A stretch of DNA of 10,740 nucleotides from Rubritepida sp. (lineage in GTDB: Bacteria > Pseudomonadota > Alphaproteobacteria > Acetobacterales > Acetobacteraceae). Position 1 is the stretch's first letter. Every line of letters begins with the position of its first letter. The translations under genes and the position numbers were made by a program. Positions 1-5,601 of the stretch are shown piece after piece. Under the pieces are notes generated by a model, which saw nothing but the letters and a program-made list of their open reading frames with translations, was not told the DNA's origin and made no database searches. The stretch spans positions 1 to 10,740 of the forward strand of contig JALHNW010000035.1 in the NCBI GenBank assembly GCA_022843345.1, read 5' to 3'.

Positions 1-295
1 CCGCCTCCGCCGCATCGGCCGCATCGGCCCGCGCCTGCGCGTCCCGTTCCGCCGCCAGCGCCCGTGCCGCGGCCTCAGCCGCGCGCTTGCGATCCGCCGC
101 GATGGCCGATCGGCAGGCGGCGTCCACCGCCTCAGCCTCAGCCTTCGCCGCTTCGACGCGGCCGGCCAGGGCGGCGAGGCTCGCCTCCGCCGCGTGCGCC
201 GTGCCCAGCACGGCCTCCAGGCGGTCCAGCGCCTTGCGCTGCGCCACCATGGGCCGCAGGGCGTCCAGCGCTTCCGCGATGCTCATCTCCGCCAT
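1..295 (-). CDS. Alanine-rich coiled-coil protein, partial (cut by left edge)
   Basis: An open frame starts with ATG at 295-293 and runs without a stop to the left edge, giving 98 visible residues; the C-terminus is missing. The sequence is rich in Ala, Glu, Arg and Lys with no Pro after residue 15 and almost no Gly, and residues about 18-98 have the look of a long coiled coil (for example AAKAEAEAVDAACRSA and RKRAAEAAARALAAERDAQ). Its start lies two bases after the stop of the gene before it, with a good ribosome-binding site (GAGGGG, about seven bases before ATG). It belongs to the head operon, downstream of the portal, so a structural, scaffold-like or internal virion role is possible, but that is inference from place and coiled-coil character only. 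I do not recognise the family. Confidence 0.75.
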   Translation of the reverse strand, partial: MAEMSIAEALDALRPMVAQRKALDRLEAVLGTAHAAEASLAALAGRVEAAKAEAEAVDAACRSAIAADRKRAAEAAARALAAERDAQARADAADAAEA

Positions 296-297
296 GG

Positions 298-648
298 TCA
301 GCCCCTCGCCAGCATGATCACGGTCAAGGCCGTGGTGCCGTCTCCGCCCACCACGCGGGGGCGGATGTAGCGCGTCACCTCCTGCACCTGCTCGATCCGC
401 GCCGCCGTCAGCGAAACGGCCACGCCCTGCGGGTCGGTCAGCGTCTGCCAGTTGCCCGTCGCCGGGTCGTTGGTGCCCTCGATCAGCAGGGTCGCGCCGG
501 CGCCGAAGACGCCCCAGACCTGCATGGACCGATCCGCGAAGTCCGTGCGCTCGAAGGCCGCACCGTCGTCGTCCTGCCGGAGCACCGCCCAAGTCACGGA
601 CATGGTGCGCTCCGTGATGCGTGCGGCCTGGAATGCCACCGTCGCCAT
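298..648 (-). CDS. Phage structural-type protein of unknown function, beta-rich, 116 aa
   Basis: This frame encodes 116 residues beginning MATVAFQAARITERT. It has alternating hydrophobic and polar stretches (SMQVWGVFGAGATLLIEGTND, then TGNWQTLTDPQGVAVSLT, then VTRYIRPRVVGGDGTTALTV) typical of a small beta-sandwich. Proteins of this pattern, with an N-D-x-x-x-x-W-x-x-L-T-D-P-Q-G core and a V-x-R-Y-I-R-P-R segment near the end, are familiar from phage head regions but without an assigned function; this is from memory. It might be a decoration or minor head/neck protein, which is inference. The start at 648-646 is supported by a strong GGGAGG site eight to nine bases upstream, inside the end of the preceding gene, whose stop is two bases away. 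No signal peptide or membrane segment is seen. Confidence 0.8.
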   Translation of the reverse strand: MATVAFQAARITERTMSVTWAVLRQDDDGAAFERTDFADRSMQVWGVFGAGATLLIEGTNDPATGNWQTLTDPQGVAVSLTAARIEQVQEVTRYIRPRVVGGDGTTALTVIMLARG

Positions 649-650
649 GA

Positions 651-872
651 TCAGCCTCCCGTTGGATGCAGCGGCACGCCCAGGCGGCCGAAGATGTAGA
701 GCGCCACCGCCCGCTTGCCCTCGCGGAACGCGGAGCCGTGCGGATCGCCCGGCACGTGCGTCGTCTCGCCGACGTGGCAGACCCGGGCGAGGTCCTGGAG
801 CACGGCCTGCGCGTTGCGCTCGCCGGGCTGGAGCACGGCCTGCCACGCCACGGTCACGTCGTCGCCCGTCAT
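651..872 (-). CDS. Bbp19-like phage protein, 73 aa
   Basis: A 73-residue protein whose start codon overlaps the portal stop by four bases (ATGA, 872-869). The pattern, a G-x-R-N-A-Q-A-V-L-Q-D-L-A-R-V-C helix followed by a loop and F-R-E-G-K-R-A-V-A-L-Y-I-F-G-R-L, matches my memory of the Bbp19 family of small proteins from Bordetella phage BPP-1 and relatives. Those sit beside the head-tail connector and have a first helix with VLxDL and a second with a FREGxR motif. Function is not established for that family; position next to the portal suggests a head or connector accessory role. The tight ATGA coupling implies that its synthesis follows portal translation. Longer in-frame upstream starts would run deep inside the portal gene and are not believable. 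Confidence 0.75.
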   Translation of the reverse strand: MTGDDVTVAWQAVLQPGERNAQAVLQDLARVCHVGETTHVPGDPHGSAFREGKRAVALYIFGRLGVPLHPTGG

Positions 873-2482
873 GCCTGCATGCCCATCGTCTCGGCGGCCT
901 TGGCCACGCCCGGCGCCACCTTGGCCATCTCCATCATCTGCGCCTGCTGCTGCTGCTCGGCCGCCTGCGCCTGCGCGGCCGCGGCTTCCTCCTCGACCAC
1001 GCGCGGGTCGCGGAGCAGCTTGGCCGGCACGCCGTGCCCGCGGGCGATGGCGCGCACCACCTGGTCCCAGTCGAAGTTGCGCACCACGTCCGGCCTGATC
1101 TGCGCGATCGGCACCACCGCCTCCACGGTCCGCAGCACCGCCTGCGCCTCGCTGGCCTTCTGCGCGCGCGCCAGCGGCGAGACGTACTCCGCCTGCACCA
1201 CCGGGTTGCGCGCCAGGGCGGGCGGCAGGGGAGGCAGCAGGTTCCCGCGCCACATCACGTTGAACACGCGCCCGATCAGCGGATCCAGGAACTCCGCCTG
1301 GATGCGGCCCAGGTGCGGGCCCATGAGGCGAAGCTGCTCCTCCTGCCGCGCCAGCACCTCGGTCGCCGTGGCGTTGGGGCGCTGCACCATCATCAGCAGG
1401 GAGGCGTAGAAGGCCTCGCGCACGGCCATGCGCTTCTGCTCCAGCATGGCGTCGGTCAGGGCGAAGTTGCCCGTGCTGTCCAGCGTGCGCAGCAGCGGCC
1501 GGCCCTCGGCATCCACGGCGCCGTAGGTGATGCCGCCCGGGGTGAGGCGCACCGGGAACATGGCGTTCTCGTCGGCCGCCAGGATCGGCGGATCGGCCGC
1601 CTTCTGCGAGGCGATGAGGAACGTCTTGCTCATGACGTTGAGCGTCTTGATGTCGGACAGGGCGAGCTGCGCCGGGCTCTCGCCATAGACGCCGCGCGTG
1701 GCGGTGGACCAGCGCGGCACCATGTAGGGGAACTCGTCAAAGCCGCCGACCTGCACCAGCTCGCCGCTGTCCACGCAGACATGCACGGAGGCGAAGGCCT
1801 TGCCGCGCCCGTCCAGTCGGCCGGGCTCGCGCTCCTTGTTGGGGTAGACGGCGTGCAGGAAGCAGAGCTTGGCGTCGGGCGTGCGATCCATCATGTCGCG
1901 CGCGCGCTTCGGGGCCTTGTCGCCCCAGCGCTGCACCGCTTGGCGCGCCGAGAGGTGGAAGCGGCGGAACACGCTGTCCACCCGCTCCTGCTCATCCTCC
2001 GCGATGACGCATTCGGTGAGCGCGCGCACGGAGAAGCGCAGCCGCCCGGGCTCCGCCTCGTCCACGAACATCAGGGCCGTGCCGAAGCACGCGAGCTGGC
2101 TGTAGAGGTCCAGCGCACGCGAGTAGAACACCTGCCCGTTGGCGCTGAACTGGTTGAGCATGCGCTGTTGGACGTCGTCCATCCAGGCGCGGGCCTCGTG
2201 GTCCTCGTTGATCGCCTCGTCCGGGTGCGCGAGGCTGAACCACGTGTTGGCGCTGTTGGTGACCATGCCCCACAGGCCGGCGGCGAGGTTGTCGAGCGCG
2301 AGGCCGGGGGTGGCGTCGAACACCTCCAGCCCGCGCCGCTCGCCGGGCATGCGCTGCACGGTGAAGTCGGCCTGCATCGGCTTCACGAACTCGGCGATCT
2401 GCTGCCACTGGTGCTCCCAGTTGGAGCGATCGGCCTTGAGCGCGTCGTGGCGCTGGATCAGGGTCTTGGCGAGGGCGTCCAT
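869..2482 (-). CDS. Portal / head-tail connector protein (T7 gp8-like)
   Basis: A 537-residue protein matching the podovirus head-tail connecting family (T7 gp8 type), which forms the dodecameric portal through which DNA enters and leaves the capsid. Visible signs are the N-terminal helix with R-x-x-W-x-x-x-W-x-x-I-A-E-F-V-x-P (residues about 19-35), then VFDATPGLALDNLAAGLWGMV (54-74) and SANTWFSL (77-84), the usual D-x-T and W-F-x-L signatures. Next come an M-x-x-x-F-x-x-S-N/G-F-type helix region and the TALMFVDE strand (135-142). The length of about 540 residues is normal for the family. The C-terminal 45 residues are rich in Ala, Gln and Met (AQAQAAEQQQQAQMMEMA), a flexible tail or coiled coil. 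The start lies three bases after the previous stop. Its stop overlaps the next start as ATGA. Confidence 0.92.
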   Translation of the reverse strand: MDALAKTLIQRHDALKADRSNWEHQWQQIAEFVKPMQADFTVQRMPGERRGLEVFDATPGLALDNLAAGLWGMVTNSANTWFSLAHPDEAINEDHEARAWMDDVQQRMLNQFSANGQVFYSRALDLYSQLACFGTALMFVDEAEPGRLRFSVRALTECVIAEDEQERVDSVFRRFHLSARQAVQRWGDKAPKRARDMMDRTPDAKLCFLHAVYPNKEREPGRLDGRGKAFASVHVCVDSGELVQVGGFDEFPYMVPRWSTATRGVYGESPAQLALSDIKTLNVMSKTFLIASQKAADPPILAADENAMFPVRLTPGGITYGAVDAEGRPLLRTLDSTGNFALTDAMLEQKRMAVREAFYASLLMMVQRPNATATEVLARQEEQLRLMGPHLGRIQAEFLDPLIGRVFNVMWRGNLLPPLPPALARNPVVQAEYVSPLARAQKASEAQAVLRTVEAVVPIAQIRPDVVRNFDWDQVVRAIARGHGVPAKLLRDPRVVEEEAAAAQAQAAEQQQQAQMMEMAKVAPGVAKAAETMGMQA

Positions 2483-2485
2483 GCG

Positions 2486-2851
2486 TCAGCCCAGCAGCGC
2501 GCGGGCGGCGGGTGCGGCGAGCATGCCGCTGTCACCTGTCACGCCCTGCCCGGAGGTGAGCACGGTGGAGGCCCGGCCGCGCGCCTTGACGTTGCGCGCC
2601 CTCTCGGCTTCGGCGGCGGCGTCGGCATCGGCGGTGGACGGGGCCTGGACGGACCGGGCCTGCGCTGCGGCCAAGGCGGCATCGGCGCGGGCCTGCGCCT
2701 GGCGCGTGGTTTCCAGGGCGGCGTTCATCCGCGCGGCAGCCTCGGCATTGGCGCGCTCGGTTTCTGCCGCGATCTTGGTCTGCCGATCGGCGGTGCTGTC
2801 GCCCGTCAGGGCGGCTCCAATGGTGGTGCCGGGGCTGGATGGCTTGCACAT
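2486..2851 (-). CDS. Alanine-rich small phage protein, 121 aa, unknown function
   Basis: The 121-residue product begins MCKPSSPGTT. Its middle (residues about 22-90) is a charged Ala/Arg/Glu/Gln-rich stretch likely to be a long helix or coiled coil, and its end has GRASTVLTSGQGVTG (92-106) followed by a hydrophobic Ala-rich tail. Small proteins with an R-A-S/A-T-x-L-T-G/S-x-x-G signature lie just before the connector gene in many podovirus genomes, from memory; no function is known to me. The start ATG shares one base with the upstream TGA (TGATG, 2853-2849). Cys2 near the N-terminus is not preceded by a signal sequence, so a lipoprotein is unlikely. A longer start near 3256 in the same frame would run through the whole upstream gene and is rejected. 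Confidence 0.78.
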   Translation of the reverse strand: MCKPSSPGTTIGAALTGDSTADRQTKIAAETERANAEAAARMNAALETTRQAQARADAALAAAQARSVQAPSTADADAAAEAERARNVKARGRASTVLTSGQGVTGDSGMLAAPAARALLG

Positions 2852-3312
2852 CAGGCGGGCACCACGTAGGCCCAGGCCTCGTAGTCCTGCCGGTCGCGCC
2901 CCAGAGCGCGCATCACGCCCTCGCGCACGAAGCCGATGCCGGCGAGGAAGCGCGCGGCGTCGGGATGGAGACAGGCGGCGACCACCTGCGCACGGTGCGC
3001 GCCGCGGCCGATCATGTCGGCACGCATCGGACCCCGGGCGTAGCGGAACACGGCGCGAGCCACCTGGGGCCACGCATCGGTGGCGACCATCCAGGCCGTC
3101 CAGGCGCCGGGGTGACATTCGGCGGCGCCGATGGCGGCGGCCGGGATGCCGTCGTGCAGGAACACGCGCCCGACCGGCGAGAGCGCGAGGCCTTGCGCCA
3201 GGCCATGCGTCGTGGTGCCGTCCGGGCAGACGGGCCAGACCTCCGCCGCGTCGCACGGGCGGAGATTGGCGAGGACGTAGCCGACCGTCGCCGGATGCAG
3301 GGGCAGCGCCAT
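2851..3312 (-). CDS. T7 gp13-like / GNAT-fold phage protein, 153 aa
   Basis: A 153-residue protein (from ATG at 3312) with the outline of a GNAT fold: NLRPCDAAEVW at 16-26, a strand GRVFLHDGIPAAAIGAAE, the strand TAWMVATD (72-79), and the helix-turn PDAARFLAGIGFVREG (117-132), which resembles GNAT motif B. The canonical acetyl-CoA loop (R/Q-x-x-G-x-G/A) is not evident, so catalysis is doubtful. The set of features resembles the T7 gp13 (internal virion protein A) family, which lies near the connector in T7-like phages; this is from memory. The start is uncertain. ATG at 3312 is chosen because homologues of this fold begin close to the LRPxD strand. A GTG at 3333 would overlap the previous stop as GTGA, matching the coupling style of this operon, and an ATG at 3360 would overlap more. 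Confidence 0.7.
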   Translation of the reverse strand: MALPLHPATVGYVLANLRPCDAAEVWPVCPDGTTTHGLAQGLALSPVGRVFLHDGIPAAAIGAAECHPGAWTAWMVATDAWPQVARAVFRYARGPMRADMIGRGAHRAQVVAACLHPDAARFLAGIGFVREGVMRALGRDRQDYEAWAYVVPA

Positions 3313-3329
3313 GGGGGGACGTGTAGCCC

Positions 3330-3563
3330 TCACGCCGTCGCTTCGCCCGTTTCGCGGCATTGCTTACGCGCCCGCCATGCCGCCACGTGCCGCCGCGCCA
3401 GCTCGCGCGCGCGCTCGCCGTTCAGCGCCCGCCAGTAGGCCGTCACATGCGTCGGCAGCCCGGCCGCCGCCAGGTCGCGCTGGATCAGCTTCCACGCCTC
3501 GCCCTTGGCGCGCCGCATCTGCACATGCGCCAGCACTCCCGCCGGCACCCTCGTTCGCACCAT
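3330..3563 (-). CDS. Small basic phage protein, 77 aa, unknown function
   Basis: A 77-residue, strongly basic protein (many Arg, few acidic residues) with a segment EAWKLIQRDLAAAGLP followed by THVTAYWRALNGERARELAR, largely helical in appearance and possibly a small DNA-binding or helix-turn-helix-like protein; no family is recognised. It lies 16 bases after the large terminase stop and before the gp13-like gene. Its reality is supported by an excellent ribosome-binding site (GGGGGAGAG before ATG) that is identical, over 19 bases including the start codon, to the one before the small terminase. Such small genes between terminase and connector are common in phages and sometimes aid packaging, but nothing here proves that. 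Confidence 0.7.
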   Translation of the reverse strand: MVRTRVPAGVLAHVQMRRAKGEAWKLIQRDLAAAGLPTHVTAYWRALNGERARELARRHVAAWRARKQCRETGEATA

Positions 3564-3579
3564 CCCCCACTCTCCCCCG
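3561..3579 (-). promoter_or_regulatory. Ribosome-binding-site/start block, second copy of a 19-base repeat
   Basis: The plus-strand sequence catcccccactctcccccg here is identical to 5208-5226. Read on the minus strand it gives CGGGGGAGAGTGGGGG followed by ATG, that is a GGAG Shine-Dalgarno site eight bases before the start of the 77-residue gene. It fills the 16-base gap between the large terminase stop and that start codon. Confidence 0.75.
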
Positions 3580-4893
3580 CTACCAGTCCAGCACGCGATA
3601 CTCGTTCGGCGCCCCGCGCCGCTTCTGCGCCTGCCGGGCGTCCGGCAGGTCGCGCAGGTTCATCGCCAGCGTCCGCATGGCGTCGGCACCGTGCGAGGCC
3701 CAGTCGTGCAGGGGCTGCGCGCGCCAGGTGCCCGCCTGGTCGTTCCACTGGCGCTTGTAGGACCACAGGGCCTTGATGCCGGCGGCGCAGCGCAGCGCGT
3801 CGAAGCGGCAGCGCGGCAGCAGCATGCGGACCGCGTTGATGCCGTCCGCCACCGGGGCCTGCCGCGCCACCCGGACCGGCGCCACGCCCAGCGAGCGCAG
3901 CACGTCCGCCCGGGTGCGCGCGTCGTTCCAGGATCGCTGCTCGGCGTCGTGCGGCAGGATGTGCTCGGCGTAGGTGTAGGGCTTGGCCTTTACCACCTGC
4001 GCGTAGTGGTCCGCCCCCTCGCCGCTGGCCTCGTAGTAGTCCACCACGTGCCAGCCGCCGTGCAGCGGCTGCGCGAACCAGATGGCGGTGGCGTCGTCCA
4101 CGCCCAGATCCCAGGCGGTGACGACGGGCAGGCGCGGGTCATGCGGCAGGGCGCAGAGGCGGCCCTCCTTCTCGGCGGCCATCATCTGCTTGCCGTAGTA
4201 GGCGCCGGAGTTCGGCTGCTCCCAGGAGCATTCGAGCTCCTGCGCGAATTCCTCCGCCGTCATCTCGGCGCGCATGCGGGCGATGGCCTCGCCGGACAGG
4301 ACGCCGGTGGCCTGCCAGGGCAGCAGGTAGCGCGAGTGGCCGGGCTCGGTGCCGGCGCGGTCGTAGGCGGCCTTGAGGCGGCCGTTGCCCTTGGGCGTGC
4401 CGACGCGCAGCCGGGTGCCGGCGTAGTCGGCCAGCATGGGCTCGATCACGGTGTCGAGGCTGTCCCCCGAGACGTCGTCCGCCTCGTCCTCGATCAGCTC
4501 GTCCGCATAGCCGCCGCGCCACGTCTCCGGGCGGTCCATGCCGCCGGTCTGGTAGACCCCGCCGCCGGGCAGGACCACGCGCCGATCGGCCTTGGCGACC
4601 ACGGCGCCCGGGATGGCGCTGGCGGCGGCGTCGAGCCGGTCCCACAGGCCGGTGCGGTCCCACTGCACAGCGAAGGGCAGGACGTGGATGATGCGGATCG
4701 GCGCCATGGCGAGGTTGCGGCGATCGGCGGGCATGTGCAGGCGGCGCCAGGTGGCGGCCTTGCGCAGCCCGCGCCACAGCACGGCCTCGGACTTGCCGGC
4801 GCGGCGGTGCACCACGGCGACGATGCGCGCGGAGGCGTCGTCCAGTAGCGGGCGCTGCCAGGCGCGCGGCGTGAATGGGAGCGGCACCTGCAT
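3580..4893 (-). CDS. Terminase large subunit (DNA-packaging ATPase and nuclease)
   Basis: The 437-residue protein is the motor that cuts concatemeric phage DNA and drives it through the portal. An N-terminal ATPase domain shows a Walker A of terminase type, HRRAGKS (29-35), an acidic Walker B region YADELIEDEAD (129-139), and a coupling motif GTPKG (165-169). The C-terminal RNase H-like nuclease shows WDLGVDDATAIWF (261-273), with Asp262 and Asp267 as metal-ligand candidates, and HGADAMR (401-407) with Asp404. HRRAGKS rather than the classical GxxxxGKS is usual in this family. Length is slightly short but complete. The start ATG shares one base with the small terminase stop (TGATG, 4895-4891), which couples the two subunits. 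Confidence 0.94.
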   Translation of the reverse strand: MQVPLPFTPRAWQRPLLDDASARIVAVVHRRAGKSEAVLWRGLRKAATWRRLHMPADRRNLAMAPIRIIHVLPFAVQWDRTGLWDRLDAAASAIPGAVVAKADRRVVLPGGGVYQTGGMDRPETWRGGYADELIEDEADDVSGDSLDTVIEPMLADYAGTRLRVGTPKGNGRLKAAYDRAGTEPGHSRYLLPWQATGVLSGEAIARMRAEMTAEEFAQELECSWEQPNSGAYYGKQMMAAEKEGRLCALPHDPRLPVVTAWDLGVDDATAIWFAQPLHGGWHVVDYYEASGEGADHYAQVVKAKPYTYAEHILPHDAEQRSWNDARTRADVLRSLGVAPVRVARQAPVADGINAVRMLLPRCRFDALRCAAGIKALWSYKRQWNDQAGTWRAQPLHDWASHGADAMRTLAMNLRDLPDARQAQKRRGAPNEYRVLDW

Positions 4894-5210
4894 CAGGTCG
4901 AGCCGTCGCCCCAGGTCAGCACCAGGCGGGCGGACTGCTTGCCGTCGTCATCCGGCTCGCCCACCGTGGGCTTGCCGAAGCCGCGGTCGAGCAGGTCCGA
5001 CCACGCGGCGCGGCGGACGGTGGCCGGCACGTCCGGGTCGATGGCCAGCTCGTGCAGGCCGCGCACGGCGTCGTCGCCCAGCGCCTGCGCCATCTCGCGG
5101 ATGCGCTTGGACACCGCGGGGCGGCCACCGCCGCGGTTGCCGGGGCCGAAGCGCCCCGTCTCGGGGTCGCGCCCCGCCGTATCTGGCCGAATGACGGCAT
5201 CGTCAGGCAT
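4893..5210 (-). CDS. Terminase small subunit-like protein
   Basis: A 105-residue protein lying directly before and overlapping the large terminase. It begins with a flexible, Gly-rich segment RDPETGRFGPGNRGGGRPAVSK (14-35), the G-N-x-G-G/R-x-P type opening seen in DUF5681-like small terminases, followed by helices REMAQALGDDAVRGLHELA and VRRAAWSDLLDRGFGKPTVGE. The helical part would recognise the packaging start site and assemble as a ring that hands DNA to the large subunit; this is family knowledge plus position, since small terminases are poorly conserved. The ribosome-binding site (GGGGGAGAG, eight bases before ATG) is part of the 19-base block repeated at 3561-3579. This is the first gene after the central non-coding region. 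Confidence 0.85.
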   Translation of the reverse strand: MPDDAVIRPDTAGRDPETGRFGPGNRGGGRPAVSKRIREMAQALGDDAVRGLHELAIDPDVPATVRRAAWSDLLDRGFGKPTVGEPDDDGKQSARLVLTWGDGST

Positions 5211-5226
5211 CCCCCACTCTCCCCCG
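5208..5226 (-). promoter_or_regulatory. Ribosome-binding-site/start block, first copy of a 19-base repeat
   Basis: The plus-strand sequence catcccccactctcccccg is an exact copy of 3561-3579. On the minus strand it carries GGAGAG eight bases before the ATG of the small terminase. It marks the entry of ribosomes into the packaging and head operon. Confidence 0.75.
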
Positions 5227-5298
5227 TGTCAGCGGCGCATGGACGCGCGCGCGAGTTCCTGGGCACCGCCAGCGGCTTTTCCCCCGCCCCGGCACCCC

Positions 5299-5601
5299 TC
5301 AGCCACCCGGCCCGTGCGAGCGGCCTGTGCGGGCTCTGGTGCGGGCGGGCGCTGAAATGATGTCCGCGCATGAAATCCCAGGAAGAATGCCACTACCTCC
5401 CCACACAAAGACACAACCTCTCTCTAACTTATTGATATTATTAGTTGTGTCAGTTGTGTCAGTTTTGGCGGGGGTGTCCCTCTCCTGGATATTCCCCCTC
5501 TGGGTATTCGTGCGCGCACGTACCCGCGCCAAAACCGCCAAAACTAGGTTTTCCGCGGGTTTGCGCGCGACGAAACCGCTTGCCGCAACCAGTTCCGTCA
5601 T
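5299..5601 (-). CDS. Doubtful small gene, 100 aa, ATGA-coupled to the primase
   Basis: A frame beginning ATG at 5601-5599 overlaps the primase stop by four bases, exactly like the other junctions in this operon. It would encode 100 residues: an N-terminal part SGFVARKPAENLVLAVLARVRARTN, a low-complexity KTDTTDTTNN coming from the 9-base repeats, and a C-terminal part with no recognisable family. Codon use differs sharply from neighbours (ACT, ACA, AAT, TTA, AGA, GGT codons instead of GC-ending ones), which argues against a conserved protein, at least beyond the first 30 codons. The repeats being nine bases long keeps the frame open whatever their number. It may be a short leaderless remnant, a real regulator, or chance. 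Confidence 0.3.
   Translation of the reverse strand: MTELVAASGFVARKPAENLVLAVLARVRARTNTQRGNIQERDTPAKTDTTDTTNNINKLERGCVFVWGGSGILPGISCADIISAPARTRARTGRSHGPGG
5410..5460. repeat. GACACAAC / GTTGTGTC inverted and tandem repeats
   Basis: The plus strand carries gacacaac at 5410-5417 and its reverse complement gttgtgtc twice in a row, at 5444-5451 and 5453-5460, as a 9-base tandem unit (agttgtgtc at 5443-5451 and 5452-5460). A degenerate third unit, agttttggc, follows at 5461-5469. The 26-base spacer between the inverted arms (5418-5443) is AT-rich. The layout could serve as protein-binding iterons or as a stem-loop in RNA. Confidence 0.65.
5435..5462 (-). promoter_or_regulatory. Candidate sigma70-type promoter for the packaging operon
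   Basis: Read on the minus strand, CTGACA (5462-5457, five of six to TTGACA) is followed after 16 bases by TAATAT (5440-5435, four of six to TATAAT). It lies in the AT-rich island and points toward the small terminase, leaving a leader of roughly 215-220 bases. The -35 element lies inside the tandem GTTGTGTC repeats, so a protein binding those repeats would affect it. The match is moderate and AT-rich sequence raises the chance of coincidence. Confidence 0.35.
5461..5545. repeat. CCGCCAAAACT inverted repeat with a tandem 9-mer and central dyad
   Basis: The plus strand has agttttggcgg at 5461-5471 and its perfect reverse complement ccgccaaaact at 5535-5545. The right arm is part of a perfect 9-base tandem duplication, cgccaaaac at 5527-5535 and 5536-5544. 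Between the arms lies a dyad at 5502-5525: a 12-base perfect palindrome cgtgcgcgcacg (5509-5520) flanked by gggta and taccc. Nested dyads plus short-period repeats beside an AT-rich stretch are the typical dress of a replication origin or an operator cluster. Confidence 0.65.

Larger units (their letters stand above)
5211..5597 (-). other. Central intergenic region between replication and packaging modules
   Basis: This 387-base stretch lacks a gene I can support with confidence. Its right two thirds (about 5395-5550) holds an AT-rich island (roughly 61% AT over 5401-5470 in an otherwise very GC-rich window), tandem 9-base repeats, inverted copies, a 24-base dyad and a promoter-like sequence, each listed separately. 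The left third (5227-5390) is GC-rich and I see no clear signal in it. Both flanking modules read leftward, so this lies downstream of the replication operon and upstream of the terminase genes. Likely roles are late promoter and operator, replication origin, or packaging site; the sequence does not decide between them. Confidence 0.6.

Noticed and set aside
452..2869. An 805-codon open frame on the plus strand
   Set aside because: It lies opposite the portal and neighbouring genes, is composed of His/Gly/Leu/Arg-rich sequence with no domain, and has no ribosome site. Long antisense frames are expected in very GC-rich DNA.
3505..4848. A 447-codon open frame on the plus strand
   Set aside because: It is antisense to the large terminase, whose motifs are clear; the composition (Val/Gly/His/Arg-rich, no motifs) is that of a GC-rich shadow.
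5266..5280. Short GC hairpin followed by tttt on the plus strand, resembling a terminator
   Set aside because: The stem is only four base pairs with a two-base loop, and it points away from all genes in the window.
5229..5414. A 61-codon minus-strand frame in the central region
   Set aside because: No ribosome site, no coupling, and Arg/Gly/Ala low-complexity sequence; it is likely chance.
5410..5545. CRISPR array
   Set aside because: Repeat units are nine bases long with no regular spacers and no Cas1/Cas2 nearby; the Cas4-like nuclease alone is not evidence for CRISPR.
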